From assembly GCF_002127215.1 (NCBI RefSeq), contig NZ_NFUT01000004.1, positions 1 to 64,000 of the forward strand: a stretch of 64,000 bases of DNA, written 5' to 3'. The stretch comes from Hydrogenophaga sp. IBVHS2 (lineage in GTDB: Bacteria > Pseudomonadota > Gammaproteobacteria > Burkholderiales > Burkholderiaceae_C). The notes below the pieces were generated by a model, which made no database searches, was not told where the DNA came from, and saw only the letters and a list, made by a program, of their open reading frames with translations. This document shows positions 26,360 through 36,278 of the stretch, in pieces. The translations under genes were made by a program, and so were the position numbers. Every line of letters begins with the position of its first letter. Position 1 is the first letter of the stretch.

Positions 26360-27418
26360 TCAGGCCTCGGGTGGGAACAGCCCGCCTTCGGTGCGCGGCG
26401 GGCTCACACCCAGGTGGCGGTAGGCCGCCAGCGTGGCGGTGCGGCCGCGCGGCGTGCGCTGCAGGTAGCCCTGCTGGATGAGGTAGGGCTCGATCACGTC
26501 CTCGATGGTGTCGCGCTCCTCGCCGATGCTGGCGGCGATGTTGTCCAGCCCGACCGGGCCGCCATCGAAGCGGTGGATCACCGCCTCCAGCAGCTTGCGG
26601 TCCATCAGGTCGAAGCCCTGCGGATCGACGTCGAGCATCGACAGCGCCTTCTGCGCGATGTCGTGGGTGATGGTGCCGCTGCCCTTGACGTCGGCGTAGT
26701 CGCGCACCCGGCGCAGCAGCCGGTTGGCGATGCGGGGCGTGCCGCGCGAGCGCCGTGCGATCTCGAAGCCGCCTTCCTCGTCCATCGGCGCGTTCAGCAG
26801 CCGGGCGCTGCGCTGCACGATGCGCGAGAGCTCGGCCGGCGTGTAGAACTCCAGCCGGGCCACGATGCCGAAGCGGTCGCGCAGCGGGTTGGTCAGCATG
26901 CCGGCGCGGGTGGTGGCACCCACCAGGGTGAAGGGCTGCAGGTCGAGCTTGATGCTGCGGGCCGCCGGCCCCTCGCCGATCATGATGTCGATCTGGTAGT
27001 CCTCCAGCGCGGGGTAGAGGATCTCCTCCACCACCGGGCTCAGGCGGTGGATCTCGTCGATGAACAGCACATCGTTGGGCTCCAGGTTGGTCAGCAGCGC
27101 GGCCAGGTCGCGCGGCTTCTCCAGCACCGGGCCGCTGGTCTGGCGCAGGTTCACCCCCAGCTCCTGGGCAATGATGTGCGAGAGCGTGGTCTTGCCCAGG
27201 CCGGGCGGGCCGAACAGCAGCACATGGTCGAGTGCCTCGCTGCGCTTGCGGGCCGCGCCGATGAAGATCTCCAGCTGCTCGCGCACCTTCTGCTGGCCGA
27301 CGTATTCGTCGAGCAGCTTGGGACGCAGGGCGCGTTCGATCGCCTCCTCTTTCGGGGAAGCCGGCGTGGCCGACACCACACGGGGTGCCGGGGCGAAGTC
27401 GTCGGTCTGGATGCCCAT
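26360..27418 (-). CDS. ruvB: Holliday junction branch-migration helicase RuvB
   Basis: The AAA+ motor of the RuvAB complex that drives Holliday-junction branch migration in recombinational repair. At 352 residues it matches the family. Walker [11 protein letters not shown] is at about residues 70-79, Walker B with DEIHRL near 121, sensor 1 in GATTRAG, and the C-terminal winged helix has the [12 protein letters not shown] stretch. It follows ruvA by 3 bases. No ruvC is in the window. Confidence 0.97.
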   Translation of the reverse strand: MGIQTDDFAPAPRVVSATPASPKEEAIERALRPKLLDEYVGQQKVREQLEIFIGAARKRSEALDHVLLFGPPGLGKTTLSHIIAQELGVNLRQTSGPVLEKPRDLAALLTNLEPNDVLFIDEIHRLSPVVEEILYPALEDYQIDIMIGEGPAARSIKLDLQPFTLVGATTRAGMLTNPLRDRFGIVARLEFYTPAELSRIVQRSARLLNAPMDEEGGFEIARRSRGTPRIANRLLRRVRDYADVKGSGTITHDIAQKALSMLDVDPQGFDLMDRKLLEAVIHRFDGGPVGLDNIAASIGEERDTIEDVIEPYLIQQGYLQRTPRGRTATLAAYRHLGVSPPRTEGGLFPPEA

Positions 27419-27421
27419 GGT

Positions 27422-28000
27422 TTACCGCGCCAGCGCCTTGAGCGCCTGCTTGATGCCCTCGGTCACGCCCACACCGGCCGGCAGGGCCTTGAGGGCGGCG
27501 GTGGCGTCCTTTTCGTTGTAGCCCAGGGCCATGAGGGCCTGCTGGATGTCGGCCGCCGCATCGCCCACGGCGCTGGCAGCGCCCAGGGCCGGCAGGTCGG
27601 CGCCCAGCTTGCCCTTGAGTTCGAGCAGCAGCCGCTCGGCCGTCTTCTTGCCGATGCCGGGCACCTTGACGATGCGACCCGCCTCCTGCGCGGTGACGGC
27701 CTGGGCCAGTTCGGTCACGCTCAGGCCGGAGAGCACCGACAGCGCGGTGCGCGGACCGACGCCGCTGATGCGGATGAGCTGGCGGAAGGCCTCGCGCTCG
27801 GCGGCGGTGGCAAAGCCGTAGAGGATCTGGGCGTCCTCGCGGACCACGAAGTGGGTCAGCAGGGAGACGGTCTGGCCGGAGGCGGGCAGCTGGTAGAAGG
27901 TGCTCATGGGCACGTCCACCTCATAGCCCACGCCGTGGCAGTCCACCAGGATCTGGGGCGGGTTCTTCTCCAGCAGCTGGCCGGTCAACTTGCCTATCAT
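27422..28000 (-). CDS. ruvA: Holliday junction DNA-binding protein RuvA
   Basis: Binds four-way junctions as a tetramer and loads RuvB. The 192 residues comprise the N-terminal OB fold ([15 protein letters not shown] onward), two helix-hairpin-helix motifs ([15 protein letters not shown] and [16 protein letters not shown], about 80-125) and the C-terminal UBA-like domain that contacts RuvB. It heads the ruvAB-SPOR run and is divergent from phoH, with 32 bases between starts. Confidence 0.97.
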   Translation of the reverse strand: MIGKLTGQLLEKNPPQILVDCHGVGYEVDVPMSTFYQLPASGQTVSLLTHFVVREDAQILYGFATAAEREAFRQLIRISGVGPRTALSVLSGLSVTELAQAVTAQEAGRIVKVPGIGKKTAERLLLELKGKLGADLPALGAASAVGDAAADIQQALMALGYNEKDATAALKALPAGVGVTEGIKQALKALAR

Positions 28001-28032
28001 CGGGGCTCCTGTTTTGCCCCGGAATTATCAGC

Positions 28033-29013
28033 TTGATTCTCAGACACACCTTCAGCCCGCCGGACAACACCCGCATGGCCCACCTGTGCGGTCCGCTGGA
28101 TGCGCACATCCGCGCCATCGAGGCAGCGCTGCAGGTCAAGGTGGCGCACCGCTTCGAGCAGTTCCGCGTCGAAGGGCCCAAGGCGCGGGCCGAACAGGCC
28201 ATGGAGGCGCTGCAGGCGCTCTACGAGATGGCCCGCAAGCCCATCCCGGCCGAACAGGTGCAGCTGATGCTCAGCGGCGACACCGCCCTGGCCGAGCCGG
28301 GGGACGGCGCGCTGGCCATGCAGACCCGGCGCGGCGAGATCAAGGGCCGCACACCCAACCAGGCGCGCTACCTGGAGAACATGTCCACGCACGACATCAC
28401 CTTCGGCATCGGTCCGGCCGGCACCGGCAAGACCTACCTGGCGGTGGCCTGTGCGGTGGACGCCCTGGAGCGCAGCGCGGTGCAGCGCATCGTGCTGACC
28501 CGCCCGGCGGTGGAGGCCGGCGAGAAGCTCGGCTTCCTGCCCGGCGACCTGGGCCAGAAGGTCGACCCCTACCTGCGCCCGCTGTACGACGCGCTGTACG
28601 ACCTGATGGGGCACGACAAGGTGCAGAAGGCCTTCGAGCGGCAGCAGATCGAGATCGCGCCGCTGGCCTTCATGCGCGGGCGCACGCTCAACCATGCCTT
28701 CGTCATCCTGGATGAAGCGCAGAACACCACGCCCGAACAGATGAAGATGTTCCTCACCCGCATCGGCTTCGGCAGCAAGGCGGTGGTGACCGGCGACGTG
28801 AGCCAGATCGACCTGCCGCGCACCCAGCTCAGCGGGCTGATCGACGCCGAGCGGGTGCTCAAGCGGGTGCAGGGCATCGCGTTCTCGCGCCTCTCGAGTG
28901 CCGACGTGGTGCGCCATCCGCTGGTGGCCCGCATCGTCGACGCCTACGACGCCCGCACACCCGGTGCCGACGACGCCCCGCCGGTGCGCCGCACCCGCCG
29001 TCCCGCCGCCTGA
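28033..29013 (+). CDS. PhoH-like ATPase
   Basis: A 326-residue PhoH/YbeZ-type P-loop protein. An N-terminal KH-like region (about 1-95) precedes the ATPase with Walker [15 protein letters not shown] (about 127-140) and Walker [10 protein letters not shown] (about 228-236). Proposed roles are RNA helicase or endonuclease activity and partnership with YbeY in rRNA metabolism. The TTG at 28033 is the best start; no upstream ATG fits. Two genes later is ybeY. Confidence 0.92.
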   Translation: MILRHTFSPPDNTRMAHLCGPLDAHIRAIEAALQVKVAHRFEQFRVEGPKARAEQAMEALQALYEMARKPIPAEQVQLMLSGDTALAEPGDGALAMQTRRGEIKGRTPNQARYLENMSTHDITFGIGPAGTGKTYLAVACAVDALERSAVQRIVLTRPAVEAGEKLGFLPGDLGQKVDPYLRPLYDALYDLMGHDKVQKAFERQQIEIAPLAFMRGRTLNHAFVILDEAQNTTPEQMKMFLTRIGFGSKAVVTGDVSQIDLPRTQLSGLIDAERVLKRVQGIAFSRLSSADVVRHPLVARIVDAYDARTPGADDAPPVRRTRRPAA

Positions 29014-29024
29014 TGGAGGCCCGC

Positions 29025-29459
29025 ATGAAGCCCACACCCCGTCTGCGTGCCAGCCTGCTGGGCCTGGCGCTGGCGCTCACCGCGCTGGCCGGCTGCGCCC
29101 AGCACCGCCACCCCGCCCCGGCCGATGCCGCCCTGCCCTTGCCGGCCACGATCGAGGGCGACCGCTTCCAGAGCCGTACCGTGCGCTACCAGTGCGAAGG
29201 CGGCACCCTGCTCGACGTGGTGTACCTCAACCTGCAGGACGGCCGTTCGTTCGCCACGCTGCACTTCGCCGGCCGCACCGCGTTGCTGCAGAACCGGCCG
29301 GCCGCCTCGGGCGCACGCTACATCGCGCTCGACGAGCAGCACAGCCTGCGCTGGCACACCAAGGGCATCGAGGGCACGCTGCGCTTCATGGAAGCCAGCG
29401 ACACCGCCCGCGAACAGATCCTGCTGAACGATTGCCGGGCCCTGCCCGCCTACCGCTGA
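29025..29459 (+). CDS. MliC-like lysozyme-inhibitor lipoprotein
   Basis: A 144-residue lipoprotein. A hydrophobic signal ends with lipobox LAGC (about residues 22-25). The mature domain shows the MliC pattern: [16 protein letters not shown], then a strand around residues 71-90 containing [13 protein letters not shown], and [14 protein letters not shown]. It may protect peptidoglycan from host or phage lysozyme, though the family is named for c-type inhibitors. ATG 29025 has GGAGG at 29015-29019; the earlier ATG at 29013 overlaps the phoH stop. Its stop codon overlaps the ybeY start (TGATG). Confidence 0.8.
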   Translation: MKPTPRLRASLLGLALALTALAGCAQHRHPAPADAALPLPATIEGDRFQSRTVRYQCEGGTLLDVVYLNLQDGRSFATLHFAGRTALLQNRPAASGARYIALDEQHSLRWHTKGIEGTLRFMEASDTAREQILLNDCRALPAYR

Positions 29460-29914
29460 TGGCCCTGCACCAACTCTCCCTGTCGCTGCAGTTCGGCGAC
29501 CTGGCCGATGCCGCCACCCACCGCGCTGCCCTGCCCCGCCACAAGGTGGTGCGCTGCATCCGCCATGCGCTGGAGGCCGATGCCGAGATCACGGTGCGCA
29601 TCGTCGATGCCGACGAAGGCCAGGCCCTGAACCGCGATTACCGGGGCAAGGACTACGCCACCAACGTGCTCACCTTCGACTACGCCACCGAACCCCTGGT
29701 GATGGCCGACCTGGTGCTGTGTGCGCCGGTGGTGGCCGCCGAGGCGAAGCAGCTGCGCAAGCCGCTGGCCGACCACTATGCCCACCTGCTGGTGCACGGC
29801 ACCCTGCATGCCCAGGGCTGGGACCACGAGACCAGCGACGAGGACGCCGAGGCCATGGAAGCGCGCGAGATCGAGATCCTGGCCGGGCTGGGCCTGAAGA
29901 ACCCCTACCGCTGA
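29459..29914 (+). CDS. ybeY: Endoribonuclease YbeY
   Basis: A metal-dependent endoribonuclease for 16S rRNA 3'-end maturation and 70S quality control. It has 151 residues. The zinc-binding signature [12 protein letters not shown] (about residues 111-122) and upstream NVLTFDYA are diagnostic. Its ATG overlaps the mliC-like stop, so translation is coupled. The phoH-ybeY pairing is widespread; the lipoprotein between them here is not the common arrangement. It is convergent with dtd. Confidence 0.95.
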   Translation: MALHQLSLSLQFGDLADAATHRAALPRHKVVRCIRHALEADAEITVRIVDADEGQALNRDYRGKDYATNVLTFDYATEPLVMADLVLCAPVVAAEAKQLRKPLADHYAHLLVHGTLHAQGWDHETSDEDAEAMEAREIEILAGLGLKNPYR

Positions 29915-29924
29915 AGCCGACGCC

Positions 29925-30368
29925 TCAGGCCGTGATGCGCATCGGGATGGTCACCGGCCCGTCGTTGACCAGGTGCACCTGCATGTCGGCGCCGAATTCG
30001 CCGGTCTGCACCACCGGGTGCGCCGCTCGGGCCGCCGCCACGAAGGCGTCGTAAAGGGCACGCCCCTGTGCCGGTGGCGCCGCACCGGTGAAGCCCGGCC
30101 GGTTGCCGCCGCGCGTGTCGGCCGCCAGCGTGAACTGGCTCACCACCAGCAGGCCGCCCTGCACGTCCTGCAGGCTGCGGTTCATCTTGCCGGCCTCGTC
30201 GTTGAAGATGCGCAGCTTGAGCACCTTGGCCAGCAGCTTGTCGCCCACGGCCGGGGTGTCGTCGGGTTCGGCGCAGACCAGCATCAGCAGGCCATGGTCG
30301 ATGCGGCCCACGGTCTGCCCGGCAATGTCCACACGGGCCTCGGTCACACGTTGCAGCAGGGCGATCAA
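29925..30368 (-). CDS. dtd: D-aminoacyl-tRNA deacylase
   Basis: Hydrolyses D-amino acids from mischarged tRNAs (classically D-Tyr-tRNA). It has 147 residues. The SQFTLAAD motif (about 78-85) and the cross-subunit Gly-cisPro motif in NDGPVTIPM (about 136-144) are both present. The start is TTG 30368, giving the family N-terminus [12 protein letters not shown]; it overlaps the TGA of the CDF gene (bases 30365-30367). It is in one transcript with tyrS, the enzyme whose errors it corrects. Confidence 0.93.
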   Translation of the reverse strand: MIALLQRVTEARVDIAGQTVGRIDHGLLMLVCAEPDDTPAVGDKLLAKVLKLRIFNDEAGKMNRSLQDVQGGLLVVSQFTLAADTRGGNRPGFTGAAPPAQGRALYDAFVAAARAAHPVVQTGEFGADMQVHLVNDGPVTIPMRITA

Positions 30369-31288
30369 GCGGTGTCCTTCGGGTCGTCGAAGTGCGCTTC
30401 CACGTCGGTGGGCAGCAGCTGGATGGTGGCGCGCAAGCCCGGCACCGCCTGCATCAGCGTGCGCTCCAGCCGGTTGCGCAGTTCGGCCGCATGACCCAGC
30501 GTGCAGTCGGCGGGCACATGCATGTGCAGGTCGACAAAACTGCGCTGGGCCGACTTGCGGGTGGTGACATGGTCGAAGCGCATCGGCGTGTGCGGTGTCT
30601 GCTCCGCGGCAAAGGCCGACAGCGTCCGGTCGATCAGGGCACGGGTCTCGGGCTCCAGCGCCTCGTCCATCAGGCCCTGGGCCGAGCGCCACATCAGGTG
30701 CACGCCTTCGCGCAGGATGTTGAGCGCCACGCCGATGGCCACCAGCGCGTCGAGCCACAGCCAGCCGCTGAAGTGCACCAGCACCAGCCCGACCACCACC
30801 CCGACCGAGGTCCAGACGTCCGACACCAGGTGCCGGGCATCGGCCTCCAGGGCGATCGACCGGTGCTCGTGGGCCGCGCGGAACATCACCCAGGCCAGCA
30901 GGCCGTTGAGTGCGGAGCTGCCGATGGACAGCGCCAGGCCCCATCCCAGTTGCTGGATGGGCTGCGGATCGAAGATGCGGTGCCCGGCGGCCCAGATGAT
31001 GCCGAGCGCCGCCGCGATGATCAGCACGCCCTCGAAGCCGGACGAGAAGTACTCGGCCTTGTGATGGCCGTAGGGATGGTCGTCGTCGGCCGGCCGGGTG
31101 GCGATGGTCACCATGACCAGGCCGAAGATGGCGCTGGCCAGGTTGACCAGCGACTCCATCGCGTCCGACAGCAGGCCGACCGAGTCGGTGACGTACCAGG
31201 CCAGCGTCTTGAGGGCGATGGTGACCATGGCCACCACCACCGACGCCATCAACAGGCGCTTCGGGGTGAGCCAGGCCAGGGTCACCAT
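30365..31288 (-). CDS. Cation diffusion facilitator (FieF-type) transporter
   Basis: A 307-residue divalent-metal/H+ antiporter. Six transmembrane helices lie in the first 200 residues. Metal-site residues are visible in SDAMESLVN (TM2, about 40-48) and HLVSDVWTS (TM5, about 149-157). The cytoplasmic CTD (about 205-300) holds the histidine-containing VDLHMHVPA. The likely substrate is Fe2+, Zn2+ or Mn2+ efflux. ATG 31288 is 4 bases from the end of tyrS; upstream in-frame codons lie inside tyrS. Confidence 0.9.
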   Translation of the reverse strand: MVTLAWLTPKRLLMASVVVAMVTIALKTLAWYVTDSVGLLSDAMESLVNLASAIFGLVMVTIATRPADDDHPYGHHKAEYFSSGFEGVLIIAAALGIIWAAGHRIFDPQPIQQLGWGLALSIGSSALNGLLAWVMFRAAHEHRSIALEADARHLVSDVWTSVGVVVGLVLVHFSGWLWLDALVAIGVALNILREGVHLMWRSAQGLMDEALEPETRALIDRTLSAFAAEQTPHTPMRFDHVTTRKSAQRSFVDLHMHVPADCTLGHAAELRNRLERTLMQAVPGLRATIQLLPTDVEAHFDDPKDTA

Positions 31289-31292
31289 GGCA

Positions 31293-32555
31293 TCAGCCCA
31301 GCGTGATGCGAGCGAACTTGCGTTTGCCGACCTGCACCACATAGGTGCCGGCGGGGAGCTTCAGACCCTTGTCGCTGATGACGGTGCCGTCGATGCGCAC
31401 ACCGTTGCCGTCGATGAGCCGGTTGGCCTCGCTGGACGACGGCGCGAGACCGGCCGACTTGAGCAGGGCGGCAATGCCCAGCGGGGCACCGGAGAGGGTC
31501 ACCTCGGGAATCTCGTCCGGCACGCCACCCTTGCTGCGGTGGATGAAATCCTGCTCCGCCGCGTCGGCTGCCGCCGCGCTGTGGAAGCGCGCGGTGATCT
31601 CCTTGGCCAGCATCACCTTGGCATCCTTGGGGTTGCGGCCGCCCTCCACCTCTTTCTTCAGGGCCTCGATCTCGGCCAGGGAGCGGAACGACAGCAGCGT
31701 GTACCAGCGCCACATCAGCGTGTCGGAGATGCTGAGCACCTTGGCGAACATGGTGTTGGGCTCTTCGGTGATGCCGATGTAGTTGCCCTTGGACTTGGAC
31801 ATCTTGTCCACACCGTCCAGACCTTCGAGCAGCGGCATGGTCAGGATGCACTGCGGCTCCTGGCCATATTCGGCCTGCAGGTGGCGGCCCATGAGCAGGT
31901 TGAATTTCTGGTCGGTGCCGCCGAGCTCCAGATCGGCCTTGAGCGCCACCGAGTCGTAGCCCTGCATCAGCGGATAGAGGAATTCATGCACGCTGATCGG
32001 CGTGCCGGCGGAGAAGCGCTGGTGGAAATCGTTGCGCTCCATCATGCGCGCCACGGTGTACTTGGCGGCCAGCTGGATCATGCCCATGGAGCCCAGCGGC
32101 AGGCTCCATTCGCTGTTGTAGCGGATCTCGGTGCGCGCGGGGTCCAGCACCAGGCTGGCCTGGCGGTAGTAGGTCTCGGCGTTGGCCTTGATCTGCTCCT
32201 GGGTCAGCGGCGGGCGGGTGCTGTTGCGGCCCGACGGATCGCCGATGAGCGAGGTGAAGTCGCCGATCAGGAAGATCACCTGGTGTCCCAGGTCCTGCAG
32301 CTGGCGCATCTTGTTGAGCACCACCGTGTGGCCGATGTGGATGTCCGGTGCCGTCGGGTCCAGCCCCAGCTTGATGCGCAAAGCTTGTCCGGTGCGCTCG
32401 GCACGTGACAATTTCTGCGCCCAGTCGGCCTGCGGGATCAGTTCTTCGCAGCCGCGAAGGGTGACGGCCAGAGCCTCCCGGACGCCATCGGTCATCTGGC
32501 TGGCGACCGGTGCCGACGTTTGAGTACTTATGGTTTCAGGAGGTGTGGGGCTCAT
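31293..32555 (-). CDS. tyrS: Tyrosyl-tRNA synthetase
   Basis: Charges tRNA-Tyr. The 420 residues have the class I signatures HIGHT (about 75-79) and [11 protein letters not shown] (about 255-265), plus a C-terminal S4-like RNA-binding domain (about 355-415, [16 protein letters not shown]). The type resembles TyrZ-like enzymes of proteobacteria. It heads an operon tyrS-CDF-dtd and is divergent from an M23 peptidase gene. Confidence 0.96.
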   Translation of the reverse strand: MSPTPPETISTQTSAPVASQMTDGVREALAVTLRGCEELIPQADWAQKLSRAERTGQALRIKLGLDPTAPDIHIGHTVVLNKMRQLQDLGHQVIFLIGDFTSLIGDPSGRNSTRPPLTQEQIKANAETYYRQASLVLDPARTEIRYNSEWSLPLGSMGMIQLAAKYTVARMMERNDFHQRFSAGTPISVHEFLYPLMQGYDSVALKADLELGGTDQKFNLLMGRHLQAEYGQEPQCILTMPLLEGLDGVDKMSKSKGNYIGITEEPNTMFAKVLSISDTLMWRWYTLLSFRSLAEIEALKKEVEGGRNPKDAKVMLAKEITARFHSAAAADAAEQDFIHRSKGGVPDEIPEVTLSGAPLGIAALLKSAGLAPSSSEANRLIDGNGVRIDGTVISDKGLKLPAGTYVVQVGKRKFARITLG

Positions 32556-32591
32556 ACGCGTTTGTTCCGATGTGCATGCCGGCTGGCTGGC

Positions 32592-32597
32592 TATACT
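32592..32597 (+). promoter_or_regulatory. Probable -10 element of the M23 peptidase gene
   Basis: TATACT in the 197-base gap between the divergent starts of tyrS and the M23 peptidase gene, about 160 bases before the latter. The preceding sequence is GC-rich without a convincing -35, so assignment is tentative. The same GGCTATACTG context recurs before paaA. Confidence 0.3.
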
Positions 32598-32752
32598 GCC
32601 CGCGCGGACCGACGGATTCTAGTTGGCGTGCTTCTTGCACGCCCGGAAAACGCACCCGGCCACCCTCGCCGCCGTGAACTCTCGGGCCGCCCGCCACTCA
32701 TGATGTTGCGTGCTGCTCCCCTGTCAGACCAGCCACAACCGGAAAACAGGTT

Positions 32753-34108
32753 TTGAAGTCTTCGTCCTACTCCCCATGGGCGGCCCAGGCGGCCTCCCTC
32801 AAGCTCAGCATTGCACGCCACCCCCGCCGCATCATGGCAGGCATCGGTGCGCTGCTGCTCGGCACCGGTGTGACCGCCTTCGGCATTGCGCCGCTGGCCC
32901 CCGATGCATCCCAGCTGCCGGTACGTCAGGTGGTCGAAGCCCTCGACACCGGCACCGAAGGCGCGCGCATCGAGATCCTGCCGGCCTCCAGCACGCCCTG
33001 GGTGCTCTACCGCACCGACAGCACCCGCAGCGACGACACGCTGCAGAGCCTGCTGACACGGCTGGGCATCAATGACCCGGCCGCCATCACCCAGCTGCGC
33101 AACACCCCCCACATCCGCCAGATCGTCGGGCGCAGCGGCCGCCTGGTGCATGCCGAGGCCAACGAACGTCAGGAGCTGCAACGCCTGACCGCCCGCTGGG
33201 CCAACGCCGACGGCAAGACCTTCCAGCGGCTGGTGGTCGAATCCACGCCGCAGGGCCTGCAGTCCCGGCTGGAGACCGGCACCCTGACCGCCTCGGCCCG
33301 CCTGGGCAGCGGCGTCATCCGCTCCTCGCTGTTCGCCGCCACCGACGCCGCCGGCATCCCGGACAGCGTGGCCATCCAGCTGGCCGAGATGTTCTCCAGC
33401 GACATCGACTTCCGCCGCGATCTGCGCCAGGGAGACCGCTTCACCGTGGTCTACGAGAGCCTGGAAGCCGACGGCGAACCCATGACCGTGGGCCGCGTGC
33501 TGAGCGCCGAATTCATCAACGGCGGCCGCGCCTTCGATGCCGTCTGGTTCGAGGCCCCCGGCCACAAGGGCGGCTATTACAACTTCGCGGGCGAGAGTGC
33601 CCGCCGCTTCTACCTGTCGTCGCCGCTGGAGTTCTCGCGGGTCAGCAGCGGCTACGGCATGCGCTTCCATCCGGTCACCGGTCAGCACAAGGCCCACCTG
33701 GGCGTGGACTATGCCGCCCCCACCGGCACGCCGGTGCGCACCGTGGGCGATGGCACGGTCGAGTTTGCGGGCGTGCAGGGCGGCTACGGCAACGTGATCT
33801 ACGTGCGTCACCGCAACAACCAGGTCACGGTGTATGCCCACCTGAGCCGCATCTTCGTGCGCAAGGGCCAGCGGGTGGACCAGGGCGAGCGTATCGGCGC
33901 CGTGGGTTCCACCGGCGTGTCCACCGGCCCGCACCTGCATTTCGAGTTCCGGGACAACGGCCAGCACCGAGATCCGCTGGTGATCGCCCGCCAGAGCGAG
34001 GCCATCCGCCTGCCCGCCGAGCTGCGTCCGGCGTTCGAAGCCGTCGCCCAGCAGCAGCGCATCACGCTCGAAGCCGCCGCCAACCTGCAGCAGGCCAGCG
34101 CGCAGTGA
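32753..34108 (+). CDS. M23-family (LytM) murein endopeptidase
   Basis: A 451-residue envelope peptidase. An N-terminal membrane anchor or signal (about residues 26-46) is followed by a region related to OapA/LysM-like N-terminal domains (about 60-250). The C-terminal LytM domain (about 300-410) has zinc ligands in HKAHLGVDYAAP and the catalytic STGPHLHFEF. It cleaves peptide cross-links in peptidoglycan. The start is TTG 32753; no ATG lies near. A strong bidirectional terminator follows. Confidence 0.9.
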   Translation: MKSSSYSPWAAQAASLKLSIARHPRRIMAGIGALLLGTGVTAFGIAPLAPDASQLPVRQVVEALDTGTEGARIEILPASSTPWVLYRTDSTRSDDTLQSLLTRLGINDPAAITQLRNTPHIRQIVGRSGRLVHAEANERQELQRLTARWANADGKTFQRLVVESTPQGLQSRLETGTLTASARLGSGVIRSSLFAATDAAGIPDSVAIQLAEMFSSDIDFRRDLRQGDRFTVVYESLEADGEPMTVGRVLSAEFINGGRAFDAVWFEAPGHKGGYYNFAGESARRFYLSSPLEFSRVSSGYGMRFHPVTGQHKAHLGVDYAAPTGTPVRTVGDGTVEFAGVQGGYGNVIYVRHRNNQVTVYAHLSRIFVRKGQRVDQGERIGAVGSTGVSTGPHLHFEFRDNGQHRDPLVIARQSEAIRLPAELRPAFEAVAQQQRITLEAAANLQQASAQ

Positions 34109-34141
34109 TCCAGGCCTGCCTTGCGGCAGACGCCCCCAACG

Positions 34142-34168
34142 AAAAAGGAGCCCGAAGGCTCCTTTTTT
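34142..34168. terminator. Bidirectional intrinsic terminator between M23 peptidase and erpA
   Basis: Stem AAAAAGGAGCC / GGCTCCTTTTT around a CGAA loop, with T-tracts on both strands. It lies between convergent genes (stop 34108 on plus, stop 34188 on minus) and can end both transcripts. Confidence 0.9.
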
Positions 34169-34187
34169 CATGGGGCTGAAGCGCCGC

Positions 34188-34553
34188 TCAGACGCTGAAG
34201 CTCGAACCGCAACCGCAGGTGGTGGAGGCGTTGGGGTTCTTGATGACGAACTGTGCGCCTTCGAGGTCTTCCTTGTAGTCGATCTCGGCACCCACCAGGT
34301 ACTGGTAGCTCATGGCGTCGATCAGGAGGGACACACCGTTCTTGGTCATGGTGGTGTCGTCCTCGTTGACCACCTCGTCGAAGGTGAAGCCGTACTGGAA
34401 ACCGGAGCAGCCGCCGCCCTGGACGAACACGCGCAGCTTCAGGTCAGGATTGCCCTCTTCGGCCACCAGCTCGGCCACCTTGGCGGCGGCACTGTCGGTG
34501 AAGACCAGCGGGGCGGGCATGTCGGTCTGGATGTTTTCGGCAACGGCACTCAT
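34188..34553 (-). CDS. erpA: Iron-sulfur cluster insertion protein ErpA
   Basis: An A-type Fe-S carrier that delivers clusters to respiratory and isoprenoid enzymes. The 121 residues contain the three conserved cysteines in [11 protein letters not shown] (about 48-58) and CGCGSSF (C-terminal), with the HesB/IscA-like fold. Single gene with its own short upstream region. Clients within the window could include the formate dehydrogenase and TtcA, by general knowledge. Confidence 0.95.
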   Translation of the reverse strand: MSAVAENIQTDMPAPLVFTDSAAAKVAELVAEEGNPDLKLRVFVQGGGCSGFQYGFTFDEVVNEDDTTMTKNGVSLLIDAMSYQYLVGAEIDYKEDLEGAQFVIKNPNASTTCGCGSSFSV

Positions 34554-34625
34554 GGCAATCCTCTGTCAAACGGAACCGGGCACGGTAGGGCCGGCGATGC
34601 GGAATACTAAATCAGATTGCTCGGG

Positions 34626-34646
34626 AAATGGCTTCACTGGCCATTT
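34626..34646 (-). terminator. Weak hairpin overlapping the bactofilin stop codon
   Basis: A perfect 7-bp stem AAATGGC / GCCATTT with a 7-base loop straddles the last codon and stop of the bactofilin gene (34634-34636). Only three T follow on the minus strand, so termination may be partial. Confidence 0.35.
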
Positions 34647-35032
34647 GCCGCCAACAGCAGTGTGGGCTTTTCGCGGTTTTCGCCCGAGAGCGGCTTGAGC
34701 TGGCCGCTGATGGTGGCCCCCTGGTGCATCTCCAGCGCCTTGTAGGCCACATCCCCTTCGATGCAGGCCTTGGGCTGGAGCTCCAGCAGACCATGGGCCA
34801 CCACAGGCCCCTTGACGCGGCCATTGATGATGACGTGATCGGCCTCGATGCGGCCGGTGACTTCGGCCACCTCGCTGACCACCAGGATGCTGACCTTGCC
34901 CTCGGCGGCCTTGATGTGCCCCACCACGGTGCCGTCCACGCGAAGCCCTTCGCTGAACGTGATGTCGCCTTCGATCCGGGTGCCGTTGGCGATCAGGCTC
35001 TTGATGGGGGGTGGGTTCTTCTTGCCGAACAT
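34634..35032 (-). CDS. Bactofilin (polymer-forming cytoskeletal protein)
   Basis: A 132-residue bactofilin. A short N-terminal tail (MFGKKNPPPIKSLI, possible membrane-binding) is followed by the right-handed beta-helix core (about 15-115) of repeated hydrophobic rungs such as RIEGDITFSEGLRVDGTVVG. Bactofilins polymerise without nucleotide and scaffold local cell-wall synthesis. It is just downstream of a DUF6776 membrane protein gene on the same strand, and the M23 peptidase gene, a common bactofilin partner in other bacteria, is close by. Confidence 0.92.
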   Translation of the reverse strand: MFGKKNPPPIKSLIANGTRIEGDITFSEGLRVDGTVVGHIKAAEGKVSILVVSEVAEVTGRIEADHVIINGRVKGPVVAHGLLELQPKACIEGDVAYKALEMHQGATISGQLKPLSGENREKPTLLLAANGQ

Positions 35033-35073
35033 GAGGACTCCTCTCGTGTGATGGGCCGGCGATCATGCCGTGG

Positions 35074-35778
35074 CTATAGCGCGAAAGTCTGCGTCGAGCG
35101 AACGGTGGCTCCCTGCAGCACCCGGGCGGTCACCGACCGGACCGACACCTGGGCCGGGACCGGAATGATGCCCTCGAGGCGCAGGTAACGGCGGATGGAG
35201 ACGGGCTGACGCACGGGGGCGGACAGGGTCCACGGCTGACCTGCCAGCGTGCCGGTCAGGGTCACCTCCAGTGTGCCCTCGAAGTCGGGCGCCTGGCGTC
35301 CCGGCTGAATGACCAGCACCTGCCAGCGCCACTGGCCGGCGTCGGTCAGCTCCGCGTGCAGGCCCCGGATGTCCAGGCCCTGACCGCCCTGTGCGGGCAG
35401 CAGACGCTCGAAGAAACCCAGATCGGCCCGCAGCGACTGGTTCTCGGCTTCTAGGCTGCGCAGCTGCTGCTGCAGTTGCTGCTGGGCCACGCGCTCGGTG
35501 GTGATCAGGCTGTCGGCGGCACTGCTGACCGAGCGGGCAGCGTCCAGTTCCTCGCGCAGCTGCACCACCTCACGGCGCAGCTGCTGGAGTTCCGCCTGTG
35601 CGTGCCGGTCCAGGCCGGCGATGTCCTTGCCGAACTCGAACGCCCACAGCGCCACAGCCGCCGAAAAACCCAGCACGGTGGCCACCGCCAGCCAGCGCAA
35701 CGGCCATGGCATGCTGCTGCGCACCGACATGCGCGGTGTGCTGGCAGCGAGTCGACGGCGCAGAAGTCGCAGTCCCAT
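35074..35778 (-). CDS. DUF6776 membrane-anchored coiled-coil protein
   Basis: A 234-residue protein. One transmembrane helix lies at about residues 29-47, then a coiled coil (about 58-118, rich in Leu, Gln and Arg) and a C-terminal beta-rich domain (about 130-230). The family's function is unknown. Placement directly upstream of the bactofilin gene (41 bases) suggests a shared transcript and perhaps a shared envelope role. Confidence 0.8.
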   Translation of the reverse strand: MGLRLLRRRLAASTPRMSVRSSMPWPLRWLAVATVLGFSAAVALWAFEFGKDIAGLDRHAQAELQQLRREVVQLREELDAARSVSSAADSLITTERVAQQQLQQQLRSLEAENQSLRADLGFFERLLPAQGGQGLDIRGLHAELTDAGQWRWQVLVIQPGRQAPDFEGTLEVTLTGTLAGQPWTLSAPVRQPVSIRRYLRLEGIIPVPAQVSVRSVTARVLQGATVRSTQTFAL

Positions 35779-35822
35779 GCAACGCTTTCCAACCTAGGTA
35801 AGGAAATGCAGGCCCGAAATGC

Positions 35823-35858
35823 AAAAACCGCCCCAAGCTGAACTTGCGGGCGGTTTTT
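35823..35858. terminator. Intrinsic terminator after rplM-rpsI
   Basis: AAAAACCGCCC and GGGCGGTTTTT arms with an inner AAG/CTT extension form a stable hairpin with T-runs on either strand. It lies 15 bases beyond the rpsI stop and also just upstream of the DUF6776 start, separating the two units. Confidence 0.9.
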
Positions 35859-35873
35859 GAAGGGACATGCCGA

Positions 35874-36266
35874 TCAGCGCTTGCTGAACTGCTTGCGACG
35901 GCGTGCCGAACGCAGACCCACTTTTTTACGCTCGACCTCGCGGGCATCGCGGGTGACGTAACCGGCCTGCGACAGCTGCGGCTTGAGCGCTGCGTCGTAG
36001 TCGATCAGGGCGCGGGTGATGCCGTGGCGCACGGCGCCGGCCTGGCCGGATTCACCACCACCGTGCACGTTGACCTGCACGTCGAAGGTCTCGGCGTGGT
36101 TGGTCAGCAGCAGCGGCTGCTTGGCGATCATGATGGAGGTCTCGCGGCCGAAGTAGGCCTGGATGTCCTTGCCATTGATCGTGATCTTGCCGGTGCCTTT
36201 TTTCAGAAACACGCGGGCGACGCTGGATTTGCGACGGCCGGTGCCATTGTTCCATTCACCAATCAT
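35874..36266 (-). CDS. rpsI: 30S ribosomal protein S9
   Basis: The 130-residue uS9 protein of the 30S head. It begins with the Trp/Asn/Thr-rich family opening, contains [19 protein letters not shown], and ends in the basic tail RRRKQFSKR that reaches the P-site tRNA. It follows rplM by 12 bases, the conserved bacterial pair. Confidence 0.98.
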   Translation of the reverse strand: MIGEWNNGTGRRKSSVARVFLKKGTGKITINGKDIQAYFGRETSIMIAKQPLLLTNHAETFDVQVNVHGGGESGQAGAVRHGITRALIDYDAALKPQLSQAGYVTRDAREVERKKVGLRSARRRKQFSKR

Positions 36267-36278
36267 CTCAAGGCTCCT

